Source: Bhargavaea cecembensis DSE10
GTDB lineage: Bacteria > Bacillota > Bacilli > Bacillales_A > Planococcaceae
Assembly (NCBI RefSeq): GCF_000348905.1
Contig: NZ_AOFT01000006.1
Span: 62,001-126,000, forward strand
DNA length: 64,000 bases
Direction of reading: 5' to 3'
Shown: positions 23,692 to 33,378 of the stretch, piece by piece
Numbering within the stretch: position 1 is the stretch's first letter
How the letters are laid out: each line of letters opens with the position of its first letter
Translations under genes and position numbers: made by a program
Notes under the pieces: model-generated
What the model saw: the letters and a program-made list of their open reading frames with translations, nothing else
Database searches by the model: none
What the model was told of the DNA's origin: nothing

Positions 23692-24681
23692 ATGGAGGTG
23701 AGGCGACAATATCCTGTCTATCTGTATGCGTTGGAGCGGGCACTGGCAAGGCTCAAACCGGATGATCCTGCGATTCGACAGGTGAAGGACGAAATTTATC
23801 GGCAGGAGGCCGGGTACTCAGGTGAGTTGGCGTCAGATCAATATGTGCAAAGGACTCGACTGCCCGGGAGCGTGCGAGTGCTTACGGATCTGCAAATCGA
23901 GCTTGGGGAAGGTGAAAGCGTGCAGATTGATACACTTATTTTGACGCCGAGAGGGGCGTGGATCATCGAGTCGAAGCGTTACCGGGGCATGCTCCGCTAT
24001 TGCCATTCACCTAAGCGGATTGAGCGGGTGGATGATGATGGACTTGCCATCGCATTCCCTTGCCCGATTCTGCAGCTGGAGACTCAGATCCGCGCAATGG
24101 AAGGCTGGTTGGAAAGCCGGGGGATTGAGCTTCCGGTAAATGGCACGGTAGCTTTCGCATCCCACAATGTGTGGGAAGGATTGCCGGATGCCGCGCCCAT
24201 TATCCCGGTCCGCGAGATTCCGTTTTACCTGGAGAACGAGTTCAGGATCAAGCCGGACTGTCTGGATGCTCAACAGTTCAATCAGCTAGTTAGGCTGCTT
24301 GAGCGAGAGGGTCTTCATAAGGAGTGGACTCCGATCTGCAAACGGTTCGGAATCAATCCGAATCATCTGAAGCGGGGATTCCTATGTCCGGACTGCGATG
24401 CCGTCCTGGCCCGGGCGACTGAGCGGACTGTCCACTGCACGGGTTGTGGTCATGAGGGGCTCCGGGATTATTGGCAGCTGATCTTGGACTGGTTCCTGCT
24501 TATCCATCCGACAATCAATAATGCCCAGCTCCGGACCTTCGCCAGGCTCACCGGCAAGCAATCCGCCAACCGGATTCTCCGGATGTACGAGCTGGATAAA
24601 GGCGGTGCTTCCACCCGAACTGTTTATAGTCTGAATCCTTATCGGGATTTGGATGCAATGTATGAAGTGTCTCTCTATTGA
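23692..24681 (+). CDS. NERD-domain protein with C-terminal zinc ribbon
   Basis: A 329 aa protein. Residues about 40-150 form a NERD (nuclease-related) domain with ESVQIDTLILTPRGAWIIESKRYRG, carrying the Asp and Glu-x-Lys of restriction-like nucleases. A zinc ribbon (CPDCDAVLARATERTVHCTGCGHEG) follows at about 245-270, then a helical tail. NERD proteins are thought to act on DNA, but functions are largely unknown. ATG 23692 has AAAGGAGTGAGGGC upstream and is preferred; the frame is open to 23602. It precedes a small gene by 35 bp in the same direction. Confidence 0.82.
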   Translation: MEVRRQYPVYLYALERALARLKPDDPAIRQVKDEIYRQEAGYSGELASDQYVQRTRLPGSVRVLTDLQIELGEGESVQIDTLILTPRGAWIIESKRYRGMLRYCHSPKRIERVDDDGLAIAFPCPILQLETQIRAMEGWLESRGIELPVNGTVAFASHNVWEGLPDAAPIIPVREIPFYLENEFRIKPDCLDAQQFNQLVRLLEREGLHKEWTPICKRFGINPNHLKRGFLCPDCDAVLARATERTVHCTGCGHEGLRDYWQLILDWFLLIHPTINNAQLRTFARLTGKQSANRILRMYELDKGGASTRTVYSLNPYRDLDAMYEVSLY

Positions 24682-24716
24682 CCAAGCTCTCTATAAATCG
24701 GTTAGGGAGGTTGGCT

Positions 24717-24938
24717 ATGAAGAGCAGTGTGTTGGAGATTACCCCGTCTCAGTATTATTTTCTGGCGGTGGGTTGGATGGATCTATTCGCTACCCGACAG
24801 CAGGAGGATGTGGAGGCGGCAAATCGGGAGCGGTTCGCGAGTATGGCGACGGAGGATTTGGTGGCGCTTCATGAACGGGTGGGGCCGCAGGGGCTGAAGG
24901 AAATGATTGAGGCAGAACTTACTATAAGAGGACGTTAA
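24717..24938 (+). CDS. Hypothetical small protein
   Basis: A 73 aa soluble helical protein (YYFLAVGWMDLFATRQQEDVEA near the N-terminus, ERVGPQGLKEMIEAELTIRGR at the end). ATG 24717 has AGGGAGG six bases upstream. It follows the NERD gene closely and ends in a strong terminator, so the two form a unit. I do not recognise the family. Confidence 0.65.
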   Translation: MKSSVLEITPSQYYFLAVGWMDLFATRQQEDVEAANRERFASMATEDLVALHERVGPQGLKEMIEAELTIRGR

Positions 24939-24972
24939 AAGGCTTCCGGCGCGAACCGGAAGCCTTTTAACG
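24933..24972. terminator. Bidirectional terminator
   Basis: Arms CGTTAAAAGGCTTCCGG (24933-24949) and CCGGAAGCCTTTTAACG (24956-24972) serve both the small gene at 24717 and the convergent SGNH gene. Confidence 0.88.
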
Positions 24973-24973
24973 T

Positions 24974-25780
24974 TTATTGAGCGATGAAGTATTGGATGAG
25001 TGCGTCTGCCCAGACATCGAGGCCCTGTTCAGTCGGGACACCGTTTTCGTCGAGGTATGAATCCAATTCATCCATTGGCCAGTTGTTCCATGTGTCTACA
25101 TAAGGAATGCCTTGCTGCTCGGCGTAGTTTTTGAGCGAATCAATCTGCGTCAAGTAGTAGCCGGCATTCTCAATCGGGTGGGACGGGGTGATCAGGAACG
25201 CGGAGTCCTGGACGGCTTCCATGGCGCGTTCTTCGACTTGCGCGATGTGGGCGTGTTCGTCTTCGATCACGACGATGCCGTTGTTGTTGAGGGTGAACGG
25301 TTCGTACAGGACGATGTCATATTCGTTCGTCCACGCCAAATTCGGTACGCCCTGTTCGACAAATTCGGCGCTTGTTCCGTCGAATGCGAAGGCATCAACG
25401 GTCAGGAAATCACCGTATGCTTCATTCACAGCATCCGCCAGGCGGTCAGCAATGCCCTGAATTTCACCGGATCCGATAACAACCATTTGTGCAGGTTCGC
25501 CGGCTTCCAGACGCGCCAGGAGCACTTCCTGGACCTTAGCATCAGTGTTGGCCGACAGGATTTCCAGTTCTTCCTGCTTAATCGACACGGAATCTGTGTT
25601 TTCTTCTCCATTTTGCTCCGGTTCAGAAGTGGTGTTTTCTTCCGGTTCATTTGTTACTGTTTCCTCATCCGTTTTTACCCGTGCGGCTTCTTCAAGCCGG
25701 TTTTGGTAGGTGAGGTAACTGAATATGAGTATTGCTCCGCAGAGCAGTGCGACTAATGTAACAAGAAGTCCTTTCCGCAT
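24974..25780 (-). CDS. Membrane-anchored SGNH/GDSL-like hydrolase domain protein
   Basis: A 268 aa protein: N-terminal membrane anchor (about 4-24), an acidic Glu/Asn/Thr-rich linker (about 30-65), then an SGNH-like domain from about 85 (MVVIGSGEIQGIADRLADAV). The usual GDSL nucleophile motif is GSGE here, and the domain carries LITPSHPIENAGYY and WADALIQYF. SGNH proteins in capsule regions often de-esterify or modify surface glycans on the outer face. Start 25780 follows GGAGGAG. It is divergent from the capsule operon and probably belongs to it functionally. Confidence 0.72.
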   Translation of the reverse strand: MRKGLLVTLVALLCGAILIFSYLTYQNRLEEAARVKTDEETVTNEPEENTTSEPEQNGEENTDSVSIKQEELEILSANTDAKVQEVLLARLEAGEPAQMVVIGSGEIQGIADRLADAVNEAYGDFLTVDAFAFDGTSAEFVEQGVPNLAWTNEYDIVLYEPFTLNNNGIVVIEDEHAHIAQVEERAMEAVQDSAFLITPSHPIENAGYYLTQIDSLKNYAEQQGIPYVDTWNNWPMDELDSYLDENGVPTEQGLDVWADALIQYFIAQ

Positions 25781-25880
25781 GATTACGGCTCCTCCCAAGG
25801 TCATGTGTATATAGTCTTAGACCGCTATAGCGCGGTTCTTTACAAACTGATTACAAGTTTACCATAAATGAATGCGGATT

Positions 25881-25908
25881 TTGTCACAAAATGAATGGAT
25901 TCTATGAT
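25881..25908 (+). promoter_or_regulatory. Promoter of the capsule operon
   Basis: TTGTCA (25881-25886), 16 bp, TATGAT (25903-25908). About 58 bp separate the -10 from the first ATG, leaving a short leader with no obvious attenuator. Confidence 0.6.
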
Positions 25909-25965
25909 ATACTACGAGAATAATTGGAAGAAATTCCGAATAGACCACAGCAATAAAGGGGCCGC

Positions 25966-26694
25966 ATGATGGAAGAGACTATCAGTCTGCAGGATCTGTT
26001 CAGAACATTAAAGAAACGCCTGGCTTTGATTCTGACCTGCATCATATTGGCGACGACTGTCGCAGGGGTTGTGAGCTTCATGCTTATGACGCCGGTATAC
26101 CAGGCGAAAACACAGATTCTCGTGAACCAGACGAGCGCTGAAACCGAGCAGTTCACTTCGCAGGATATCCAGACAAACCTGCAGCTCATCAATACGTACA
26201 ACGTGATCATCAAGAGCCCGGCAATCCTGGACCTCGTCATCGAGCGCCTGGACCTTGACCTCACCGCGTCACAGCTTACACAAAAAATCGCTGTCGAAAG
26301 TGCACAGAATTCCCAGGTGGTCACGGTGACCGTGCAGGATCCTGACCCGTATCGGGCGACGGACATCGCCAATACGACCGCGCAAGTGTTCGAAGAAGAA
26401 GTGCCGAACCTGATGAGTGTCGACAACGTGAACATCCTCTCGCCTGCCATCACATCCGACAACCCGCAGCCGGTAGATCCGAACCCGGTACTGAATATGG
26501 CGATTGGTGCAGTAATCGGACTCATGCTTGGTGTCGGGATCGCATTCCTACTCGAGTATCTGGATACGACGATCAAGTCCGAACAGGATGTGGAAGATGT
26601 CCTCGGCATGCCGATCCTCGGACTGGTCAGCCCGATTCCGGATTCTGAAGTGAATGTAGATGAAGTCGTCAGGACAAGCAGAAGGAGAAGGTGA
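25966..26694 (+). CDS. Capsule chain-length / BY-kinase activator protein (Wzz family, CapA/YveK-like)
   Basis: A 242 aa protein with two membrane helices (about 20-42 and 175-197) enclosing an extracellular Wzz domain, and a short cytoplasmic tail ending RTSRRRR. The Pro-rich motif before helix 2 (NPQPVDPNPVLN) is typical of polysaccharide co-polymerases. In Firmicutes these proteins activate the separate tyrosine kinase encoded next. Its stop overlaps the GTG-containing upstream region of the kinase gene. RBS AAGGGG precedes the ATG-ATG at 25966. Confidence 0.9.
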   Translation: MMEETISLQDLFRTLKKRLALILTCIILATTVAGVVSFMLMTPVYQAKTQILVNQTSAETEQFTSQDIQTNLQLINTYNVIIKSPAILDLVIERLDLDLTASQLTQKIAVESAQNSQVVTVTVQDPDPYRATDIANTTAQVFEEEVPNLMSVDNVNILSPAITSDNPQPVDPNPVLNMAIGAVIGLMLGVGIAFLLEYLDTTIKSEQDVEDVLGMPILGLVSPIPDSEVNVDEVVRTSRRRR

Positions 26695-26699
26695 ACCGC

Positions 26700-27419
26700 A
26701 TGGCACTCAAGACAAAGAACCGCAAGAAAAACCAACTGGAGCAGCGTGCGCGTAAGCTGGTCGTCCACGCAAGTCCGAAATCACATGTATCCGAGCAGTT
26801 CCGGACGGTCCGGACGAACATCAACTTTTCTGTGCCGGACAAGGATCTGAAGACACTGCTCTTCACATCGTCCCAGCCGGGTGAGGGGAAGTCGACGGCT
26901 TCGGCGAATCTCGCAATCCTGTTCGCACAGGACGGAAATCGCGTCCTGCTGGTGGACGGGGATATGAGGAAGCCGACTGTCCACTACACATTCCATATGA
27001 CCAACACACTGGGTCTTTCAAACGTCCTGACCCGTCAGGAAAATCCGGGTGAGGTCATCAGAGAAGCCGAAATCACGCCGAATCTTCATGTGATGACAAG
27101 CGGCCCGATCCCGCCAAACCCGGCGGAACTCCTCGGTTCCCAAACGATGGACCAGTTCATCGAGGACATGACTGCCCGGTATGACATGGTCATTTTCGAC
27201 GCGCCTCCAGTCCTTTCGGTGACGGATGCGCAGATCCTGGCCAACCGGGTAGACGGAACGATCTTTGTCATCAATACAGGGGAAACCGAGAAGGAAAGCG
27301 CCGAAAAGGCGAAGGAGCTTCTTGGTTCTTCAAAAGCCCGCGTTCTCGGGGCGATCATGAATAACTTTAAACTTGGTAAGGACCATCACTATTACCACTA
27401 CTACGGAGAGGGAGAGTAA
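26700..27419 (+). CDS. Bacterial tyrosine kinase of capsule synthesis (CpsD/CapB/YwqD type)
   Basis: A 239 aa cytoplasmic BY-kinase: Walker A SSQPGEGKSTASAN (58-70), Walker A' VLLVDGDMRKP, Walker B MVIFDAPPV and a C-terminal Tyr cluster (HHYYHYYGEGE) that is autophosphorylated. It works with the Wzz-like activator just upstream to control chain length and export. ATG 26700 has AAGGTG six bases upstream; the in-frame GTG at 26691 is an alternative. Confidence 0.92.
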   Translation: MALKTKNRKKNQLEQRARKLVVHASPKSHVSEQFRTVRTNINFSVPDKDLKTLLFTSSQPGEGKSTASANLAILFAQDGNRVLLVDGDMRKPTVHYTFHMTNTLGLSNVLTRQENPGEVIREAEITPNLHVMTSGPIPPNPAELLGSQTMDQFIEDMTARYDMVIFDAPPVLSVTDAQILANRVDGTIFVINTGETEKESAEKAKELLGSSKARVLGAIMNNFKLGKDHHYYHYYGEGE

Positions 27420-27473
27420 GGGGAACACCCTCTTCCTCTCTTTCGTTTTGCGTTCAGACAGGAGGAACAACAC

Positions 27474-28241
27474 GTGATTGATACACATGCACATATTTTG
27501 TACGGAGTCGATGACGGCCCGGCGACCCTGGAGGACGCACTAGAGATGCTCAGCCAGGCAGAGGCGGAAGGGATCACCGATATCACGGCGACGTCCCATG
27601 CCCTTCATCCACAATTTCATGCGGAAAAGGAAGACGCGCTTATACGTCTTCAGAACCTGCAACGGGCTGCCGACCAGGCGGGCATCAAGGTGAAAATTCA
27701 CCAGGGCCATGAAGTCCGGATCAAAGACGATATCGTGGAACGGTTTGACCGGGGAGAACTTCTCACACTGGCAGGCTCGAAGTATCTCTTGATCGAGCTT
27801 CCGTCTTCCGGCATCCCAGGCAACACAACAAGTGTAATCAATGAATTCCTATCACGGGACATTCTGCCGGTCATCGTCCACCCGGAGCGCAACCGCGCTA
27901 TTATCGATAAGCCGGAGCGGCTGGCACGCCTCATCAACCATGGAGCGCTCGCGCAAGTGACGGCGGGTAGCCTGGCAGGGAAATTCGGTAACGATGTCCG
28001 GGATACAGCTCTGCAGCTGATCGATGCTAATCTCATCCATTTATACGGCTCGGATGCCCATGACCTGAGGAAGCGCAACTTCTTCTTCGACAAGGGCCTG
28101 ACGTATCTGGAGCGCAAAAAACATGCCGATGCCGTCGATATCTTCCTAGAGAATAACGCACGTGTCATCGAACACCGCGATCCGGTCATCTTGGAGCCGG
28201 CTGAGCCTGCCCCGAAGAAGAAATGGTTTATTTTCGGTTAA
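27474..28241 (+). CDS. PHP-family tyrosine-protein phosphatase (CpsB/YwqE type)
   Basis: A 255 aa metal-dependent phosphatase of the PHP fold. Metal-binding motifs are DTHAHIL (His5, His7), GHEVRI, the late HPERN and GSDAHD. It removes phosphate from the BY-kinase, completing the kinase-phosphatase cycle. It starts at GTG 27474 with an excellent AGGAGG site, 54 bp after the kinase gene. The C-terminus ends in KKKWFIFG. Confidence 0.92.
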   Translation: MIDTHAHILYGVDDGPATLEDALEMLSQAEAEGITDITATSHALHPQFHAEKEDALIRLQNLQRAADQAGIKVKIHQGHEVRIKDDIVERFDRGELLTLAGSKYLLIELPSSGIPGNTTSVINEFLSRDILPVIVHPERNRAIIDKPERLARLINHGALAQVTAGSLAGKFGNDVRDTALQLIDANLIHLYGSDAHDLRKRNFFFDKGLTYLERKKHADAVDIFLENNARVIEHRDPVILEPAEPAPKKKWFIFG

Positions 28242-28277
28242 GTCTATGTAAAATTGTCAAAGATTGATAGCCCTGGG

Positions 28278-28306
28278 TTCCATTTATAGGAATTCTTTAG
28301 TATAAT
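28278..28306 (+). promoter_or_regulatory. Internal promoter ahead of the capsule sugar genes
   Basis: TTCCAT (28278-28283), 17 bp, TATAAT (28301-28306). The -35 is weak but the -10 is perfect, so the biosynthesis genes may be transcribed partly independently of the kinase genes. Confidence 0.5.
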
Positions 28307-28354
28307 AGCCTATGGTAAAATAGACCCTTATGTAACTTGAAAGGAGTTAGGTGT

Positions 28355-30190
28355 GTGACGCATCCAAAACGTTTGATCTTGTTAGGATTCATCGACTCCT
28401 GCATTGTCTTTTTCTCAATCTATGTCAGCTTCCTGCTTTTGCATCCGGCAGCGGATGTACTGGAATCCAAAACACTCCTGCTTAGTGCTCTGACGATCTT
28501 TGTCGCCCATCACCTGACCGCAGCCTATTACGGGCTGTACCGGAAAGCTTGGGCCTATGCATCAGTCGGAGAATTGAAAGCCATCTTCAAGGCGGTAACC
28601 ATCTCGATCGCCACGATTGCAGTCGTCCAGATGATCGTACTGCAAGACATCTATGTACGGGTTCTCGCAATCACCTGGATGCTTCATATGATCCTCATCG
28701 GCGGCTCCCGGTTTATGTGGAGAGTGTACCGCGACTCGATCACCAAACGCCTAAAGCTAAGCGGAAGACGCACAATGGTCGTCGGTGCGGGACAAGCCGG
28801 AACCATGGTTGTCCGGCAGATGAAGCAGAATCCTCAGAACGGCCTCATGCCTGTCCTGTTCGTTGATGACGATAAGACGAAGCAGCATCTCGACATCTAC
28901 GGGGTGAACGTTGCCGGAGGATCAAAGGAAATCTCTCAACTCGTCAAGGCCCACAATATCGAGAATATTGTCATCGCTATTCCATCCATGTCCAAAACTG
29001 AGATGGCAGATCTTACCAAGGCCTGTGTCGACACCGGGGCCCGCACCCAGACCATCCCAAGGATTGAGGATGTAATGACGGGCAAGGTCTCTGTCAACGA
29101 TATCCGTGACGTGAAGATCGAAGACCTCCTCGGCCGCGAGGAAGTCGAACTCGATATGAAAGCCATCGCCAATAAGCTGCAAAACAAAACGATTCTTGTT
29201 ACGGGCGCAGGCGGGTCGATTGGGTCGGAAATCTGCCGGCAGGTTATGAAGTTCAAACCGGATAAGTTGCTACTTCTTGGCCACGGTGAAAACTCAATCT
29301 ACCTGATTGACCGTGAACTTCGTGGATTAAAGCAATCTGAAACCGAAATCGTTCCGATTATCGCAGATGTACAGGATCGGGAACGGATCTTCGATACAGT
29401 TGCCGAACACGCACCGGACGTCATCTATCACGCCGCAGCCCACAAACACGTCCCGCTTATGGAAGCAAATCCATTCGAGGCGGTAAAGAACAACATCTTC
29501 GGCACGAAGAATGTTGCAGAAGCAGCGGACACATTCGGCGTTGGCCATTTCGTCCTTGTCTCTACAGACAAGGCGGTCAACCCGCCAAACGTCATGGGCG
29601 CAACCAAACGCTTTGCGGAAATGGTCGTCCAAAACCTGGCTAAGAACAGTAAAACTAAGTTTGCAGCAGTCCGATTTGGTAACGTCCTCGGATCTAGAGG
29701 ATCTGTGGTTCCGCTCTTCAAAAAGCAAATTGCTGCAGGCGGTCCTGTGACGGTCACGGACGAGCGTATGACCCGCTACTTCATGACTATTCCGGAGGCA
29801 TCCCGCCTTGTAATTCAAGCCGGCACACTCGCCAGTGGTGGTGAAGTATTCGTTCTCGACATGGGTGATCCCGTGAAGATTGTCGATCTTGCCAAAAACC
29901 TCATCAAGCTGTCGGGCTATGAGGTCGAAGAGATCGGCATCACTTACTCAGGCATGCGGCCGGGAGAGAAGCTTTACGAAGAACTTCTCGATCCTTCAGA
30001 AATCCAGCAAGAACAGGTCTTCCCGAAAATTCATATCGGAAGAGCTACACCGATTGGTAGTTCGGAACAACAATATATCCTGGACAAGCTCCTTGATATG
30101 AAAGAGGACGAATTAAGGATTACATTAGTTGCTCTTTCAAACAGAAAAATACCTGAATCTCCAAGAGAAACCGAACTTGTCAAGGGGTGA
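28355..30190 (+). CDS. UDP-GlcNAc 4,6-dehydratase, membrane-bound (CapD/PglF/EpsC family)
   Basis: A 611 aa protein: four N-terminal membrane helices, a CoA-binding-like Rossmann domain (VVGAGQAGTMVVRQM, about 140-260), then an extended SDR domain with TGAGGSIGSE and an active-site Thr/Met-containing region (STDKAVNPPNVMGATKR). These enzymes convert UDP-GlcNAc to the 4-keto-6-deoxy sugar, the first step to bacillosamine. It starts at GTG 28355 with AAAGGAG eight bases upstream. Composition shifts to AT-rich in the last ~100 bases, so the cassette boundary lies inside this gene. Confidence 0.9.
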   Translation: MTHPKRLILLGFIDSCIVFFSIYVSFLLLHPAADVLESKTLLLSALTIFVAHHLTAAYYGLYRKAWAYASVGELKAIFKAVTISIATIAVVQMIVLQDIYVRVLAITWMLHMILIGGSRFMWRVYRDSITKRLKLSGRRTMVVGAGQAGTMVVRQMKQNPQNGLMPVLFVDDDKTKQHLDIYGVNVAGGSKEISQLVKAHNIENIVIAIPSMSKTEMADLTKACVDTGARTQTIPRIEDVMTGKVSVNDIRDVKIEDLLGREEVELDMKAIANKLQNKTILVTGAGGSIGSEICRQVMKFKPDKLLLLGHGENSIYLIDRELRGLKQSETEIVPIIADVQDRERIFDTVAEHAPDVIYHAAAHKHVPLMEANPFEAVKNNIFGTKNVAEAADTFGVGHFVLVSTDKAVNPPNVMGATKRFAEMVVQNLAKNSKTKFAAVRFGNVLGSRGSVVPLFKKQIAAGGPVTVTDERMTRYFMTIPEASRLVIQAGTLASGGEVFVLDMGDPVKIVDLAKNLIKLSGYEVEEIGITYSGMRPGEKLYEELLDPSEIQQEQVFPKIHIGRATPIGSSEQQYILDKLLDMKEDELRITLVALSNRKIPESPRETELVKG

Positions 30191-30247
30191 AAAACTACTT
30201 GAAATTAAGTGACGGTAAATAAGAAGACTGAAAGGATAACTTTATCT

Positions 30248-31555
30248 ATGAACTTCCTTTTAGCGTTCATACAGCTGATTAGTATAATTGTGTTGTGTAT
30301 TTATGAGTATAGGATGAAATTTGTTTCAGTTTTTTTGTGGGCTACTCTTTTGGTTATGTTTGGGATTCCGCATTTTCTTTCCGTGGTTTTTAATCAAATG
30401 GAATACGGTTATAATGTTATGATCAAAGCATCAATATTTGTTATTTTATTCAATTCAATCTATCTCTTTTCAAGATTTATGTTGTGGAAAATTGGTAAGA
30501 AAAGAAAAAACATTATAACTCTTAAGGAACATAGTGCTATACAAATATCTCATTCGCATTTTCCCAGCAGGGAAAAACTGCTTTATGTATTTTTCTTTGT
30601 AGGCTTAATAGCTTCGTTTGTTGCATTGTTGCTTTACACTAATTTCTACTTAGGTAGTATCTTTAATGCAAATTGGGGTAGCTTTTATGTGATTGGGCAG
30701 AATTTGGGTTATGGGAACGTATTGAAATACACTAATCTTCTCTTTTTTGCAACGGCTGGGGTGGCATTGGTTTTTCGATTAAATGGTAAAAAGAAACTTT
30801 TCGTAATATCTTCTATATTGGTTCTTTTCTACTCTTTAATTACTGGTAATAGAATTACAATTTTGCCGCTATTTATAGCTTTAATTATTCCATATGTCTT
30901 CAATGAGAAACGGAATATATCCTTAAAACAAGTGATCTTTTTTACTACAGCAGGATTGGTAGTTATATATTCAGTATACTTTTTAAGATTATTGAGAATT
31001 TATGGTGGGTTTTATTTATTGATGAGTAATTTTGATTTTTGGGGGATTAACAACCAAATAATAACTATGCTATTGAGTGGAGATGGTGAACTAAGTTTAA
31101 GAAATACATTTTACCGTTTCATCGAAATTGATAATGATTGGCCTGGTTTTAACGAAGCTCATACTTATATTAGGTTGTTATTAATCGCAATTCCCACATC
31201 TCTCTCCTTTGGGTTAAAACCACCAGATTTCGCCATAACGATGGGCAGTGCGTCACTCAATAATATTTATAATACAAAATCTTCAATGCATCCAACACTT
31301 TATGGTGATGTATTCGCTAATTTATGGTGGTTTGGTATTTTTTTGGGTGTTTTTTGGGCTATACTGAATTCTATAGTTGATAATTTTGTTAATAGGAGAA
31401 GTTTTGTGATAAAAGCTATGTTAATAGTTTTGTTTGGTGTGGTTTATGTGATTGCAGGAAGAGGATCTGTTTACAATGGGTTTTTTATAGGATATACAGG
31501 CTGTATTATTATTTTCGTAGTCTTCTTAATGACAAGATTGAGGCTAAGTAAATAA
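30248..31555 (+). CDS. O-antigen/capsule polymerase (Wzy-like)
   Basis: A membrane protein of about 435 aa with 11-12 hydrophobic segments and a large outer loop around 275-350, the usual Wzy layout. It joins lipid-linked repeat units on the outer face of the membrane. Sequence is poorly conserved in this family, so the call rests on topology and locus context. ATG 30248 has AAAGGA upstream; an in-frame GTG at 30209 has no ribosome binding site. Confidence 0.8.
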   Translation: MNFLLAFIQLISIIVLCIYEYRMKFVSVFLWATLLVMFGIPHFLSVVFNQMEYGYNVMIKASIFVILFNSIYLFSRFMLWKIGKKRKNIITLKEHSAIQISHSHFPSREKLLYVFFFVGLIASFVALLLYTNFYLGSIFNANWGSFYVIGQNLGYGNVLKYTNLLFFATAGVALVFRLNGKKKLFVISSILVLFYSLITGNRITILPLFIALIIPYVFNEKRNISLKQVIFFTTAGLVVIYSVYFLRLLRIYGGFYLLMSNFDFWGINNQIITMLLSGDGELSLRNTFYRFIEIDNDWPGFNEAHTYIRLLLIAIPTSLSFGLKPPDFAITMGSASLNNIYNTKSSMHPTLYGDVFANLWWFGIFLGVFWAILNSIVDNFVNRRSFVIKAMLIVLFGVVYVIAGRGSVYNGFFIGYTGCIIIFVVFLMTRLRLSK

Positions 31556-31576
31556 CATTATTTGGAGGAATAAATA

Positions 31577-32779
31577 GTGAAAAATATAACATTTTCACCG
31601 CCAGATATAACTGAAAGAGAAATTGAAGAAGTTGTCAAAACAATGAAAACTGGCTGGATTACAACTGGACCAAAAACAAAAAAATTCGAAGATGAAATCG
31701 CTAAATTTGTTGGAGTCAAAAAAGCTGTTTGTTTAAATTCGGCAACGGCAGCTATGGAACTAATTCTTAGAATATTAGGAGTCGGGCCAGGTGATGAAGT
31801 TATTACTACTGCGTATACATATACCGCTACAGCTTCTGTAATTAATCATGTAGGAGCAAAAATAGTATTAGTAGATACGGCTCCAAATTCATATGAAATG
31901 GATTATTCTATGTTGGAAAAAGTGATTACTCCAAATACCAAGGTAATAATCCCAGTGGATATAGCAGGAAAAATGTGTGATTATGACAGGATTTACGATG
32001 TTGTAGAAAAAGTTAAAATGAAGTATAAACCAAGTAACGACATACAGAGCTTATTTGGAAGAATTGTTGTGCTTGCAGATTCTGCGCATGCATTTGGTGC
32101 CGTTAGAAATGGTAAAAATTGCGGACAAGTTGCGGATTTCACTGTGTTTTCATTCCATGCAGTTAAAAATCTTACTACATCAGAAGGTGGAGGGATTGTT
32201 TGGAGAAACGATAACGGCCTTGATGATAAGTGGATGTATAATGAGTTAATGCTATATAGTTTACATGGTCAATCAAAAGATGCACTTTCTAAGTCGCGGA
32301 TAGGTGCATGGGAATATGATATTATTTACCCGGGTTTTAAATGTAATATGACTGACATTAACGCAAGCATTGGACTGATTCAATTAGAGAGATATGAAGA
32401 ATTATTAAGTAGAAGAAAGGAAATAATTAAGAGATTTGACTATGGATTAAAAGATTTAGATGTTGAATTGATAGAACATTATGGCGAACTATACTCATCT
32501 TCAGGTCATCTCTACCTAACTCGAATAAAAGGAATCGGTGAAAAACAAAGGAATAATATTATTAACAAATTGGCAGCAGAAGGCATTCCATGTAATGTTC
32601 ATTATAAGCCCTTACCTATGTTAACAGCATACAAGAGGATGGGGATGGATATTAAAAATTATCAAAATGCATATAAACAATACGAGAATGAAATTACCCT
32701 TCCTCTACACACACAATTAAGTGATGAACAAATAGAATATATTATAAGTAAATTTAGGCGGTATGTCGCAAATGAATAA
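31577..32779 (+). CDS. DegT/DnrJ/EryC1-type sugar aminotransferase (PglE-like)
   Basis: A 400 aa PLP-dependent aminotransferase with CLNSATAAMELILRILGVGPGDEVITT near the N-terminus and FSFHAVKNLTTSEGGG containing the PLP lysine (VKN). Most likely it aminates the 4-keto sugar made by the dehydratase, giving UDP-4-amino-4,6-dideoxy-GlcNAc. GTG 31577 has GGAGG upstream. The stop overlaps the sugar transferase gene by 17 bases. Confidence 0.9.
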   Translation: MKNITFSPPDITEREIEEVVKTMKTGWITTGPKTKKFEDEIAKFVGVKKAVCLNSATAAMELILRILGVGPGDEVITTAYTYTATASVINHVGAKIVLVDTAPNSYEMDYSMLEKVITPNTKVIIPVDIAGKMCDYDRIYDVVEKVKMKYKPSNDIQSLFGRIVVLADSAHAFGAVRNGKNCGQVADFTVFSFHAVKNLTTSEGGGIVWRNDNGLDDKWMYNELMLYSLHGQSKDALSKSRIGAWEYDIIYPGFKCNMTDINASIGLIQLERYEELLSRRKEIIKRFDYGLKDLDVELIEHYGELYSSSGHLYLTRIKGIGEKQRNNIINKLAAEGIPCNVHYKPLPMLTAYKRMGMDIKNYQNAYKQYENEITLPLHTQLSDEQIEYIISKFRRYVANE

Positions 32780-33365
32780 TATTTATGAAAAATTCGGAAA
32801 AAGAGTATTTGATATATTGGTTGCGATTTTTGCGTTACCTTTTTGGCTATTGATTTTTATCTTTGTTGCGCCAACAATATATATCACTGACAGAGGCCCA
32901 ATTTTTTATAATTCATCAAGGTTAGGAGAAAATGGGGCAGTTTTTAAAATGTATAAATTTCGTTCTATGATTGTGAACGCCCCGGATATAAGAAATAATG
33001 ATGGATCCACATATAATTCATTAGATGACAAACGGTTAACATCCATAGGACGTTTCATTAGATCTACAAGCATCGACGAAACCCCCCAAATATTAAATGT
33101 TTTAAAGGGGGATATGAGTATCGTAGGCCCACGGCCTGATTTGCCGAGTGCCATTACTAAGTATAACGAATTCCAAATAAAAAGATTAAAAGTCAAACCA
33201 GGAATTACTGGATATAGCCAAGCTTTCTTTAGAAACTCAATTTCAAGTGAACAAAAATATGAAAACGATATATATTATACTGAAAACGTTTCTTTATCTT
33301 TAGATATTAAGATTATAATTTATACAATAAAGAATACAGTAAAAAGAAACAATATCTACCAATGA
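32763..33365 (+). CDS. Initiating sugar-phosphate transferase (PglC/WcaJ type)
   Basis: A 200 aa monotopic phosphoglycosyl transferase: N-terminal helix GKRVFDILVAIFALPFWLLI, then RGPIFYNSSRLGENGAVFKMYKFRSM, the Asp-Glu pair in IDETPQILNVLKGDMSIVGPRPDLP, and VKPGITGYSQA. It is the short PglC type without extra membrane domains. It loads the first sugar phosphate on undecaprenyl phosphate, here probably di-N-acetylbacillosamine phosphate. Start 32763 or 32772; the latter has the better spacer. Confidence 0.92.
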   Translation: MSQMNNIYEKFGKRVFDILVAIFALPFWLLIFIFVAPTIYITDRGPIFYNSSRLGENGAVFKMYKFRSMIVNAPDIRNNDGSTYNSLDDKRLTSIGRFIRSTSIDETPQILNVLKGDMSIVGPRPDLPSAITKYNEFQIKRLKVKPGITGYSQAFFRNSISSEQKYENDIYYTENVSLSLDIKIIIYTIKNTVKRNNIYQ

Positions 33366-33378
33366 ACTGGAGACGAAA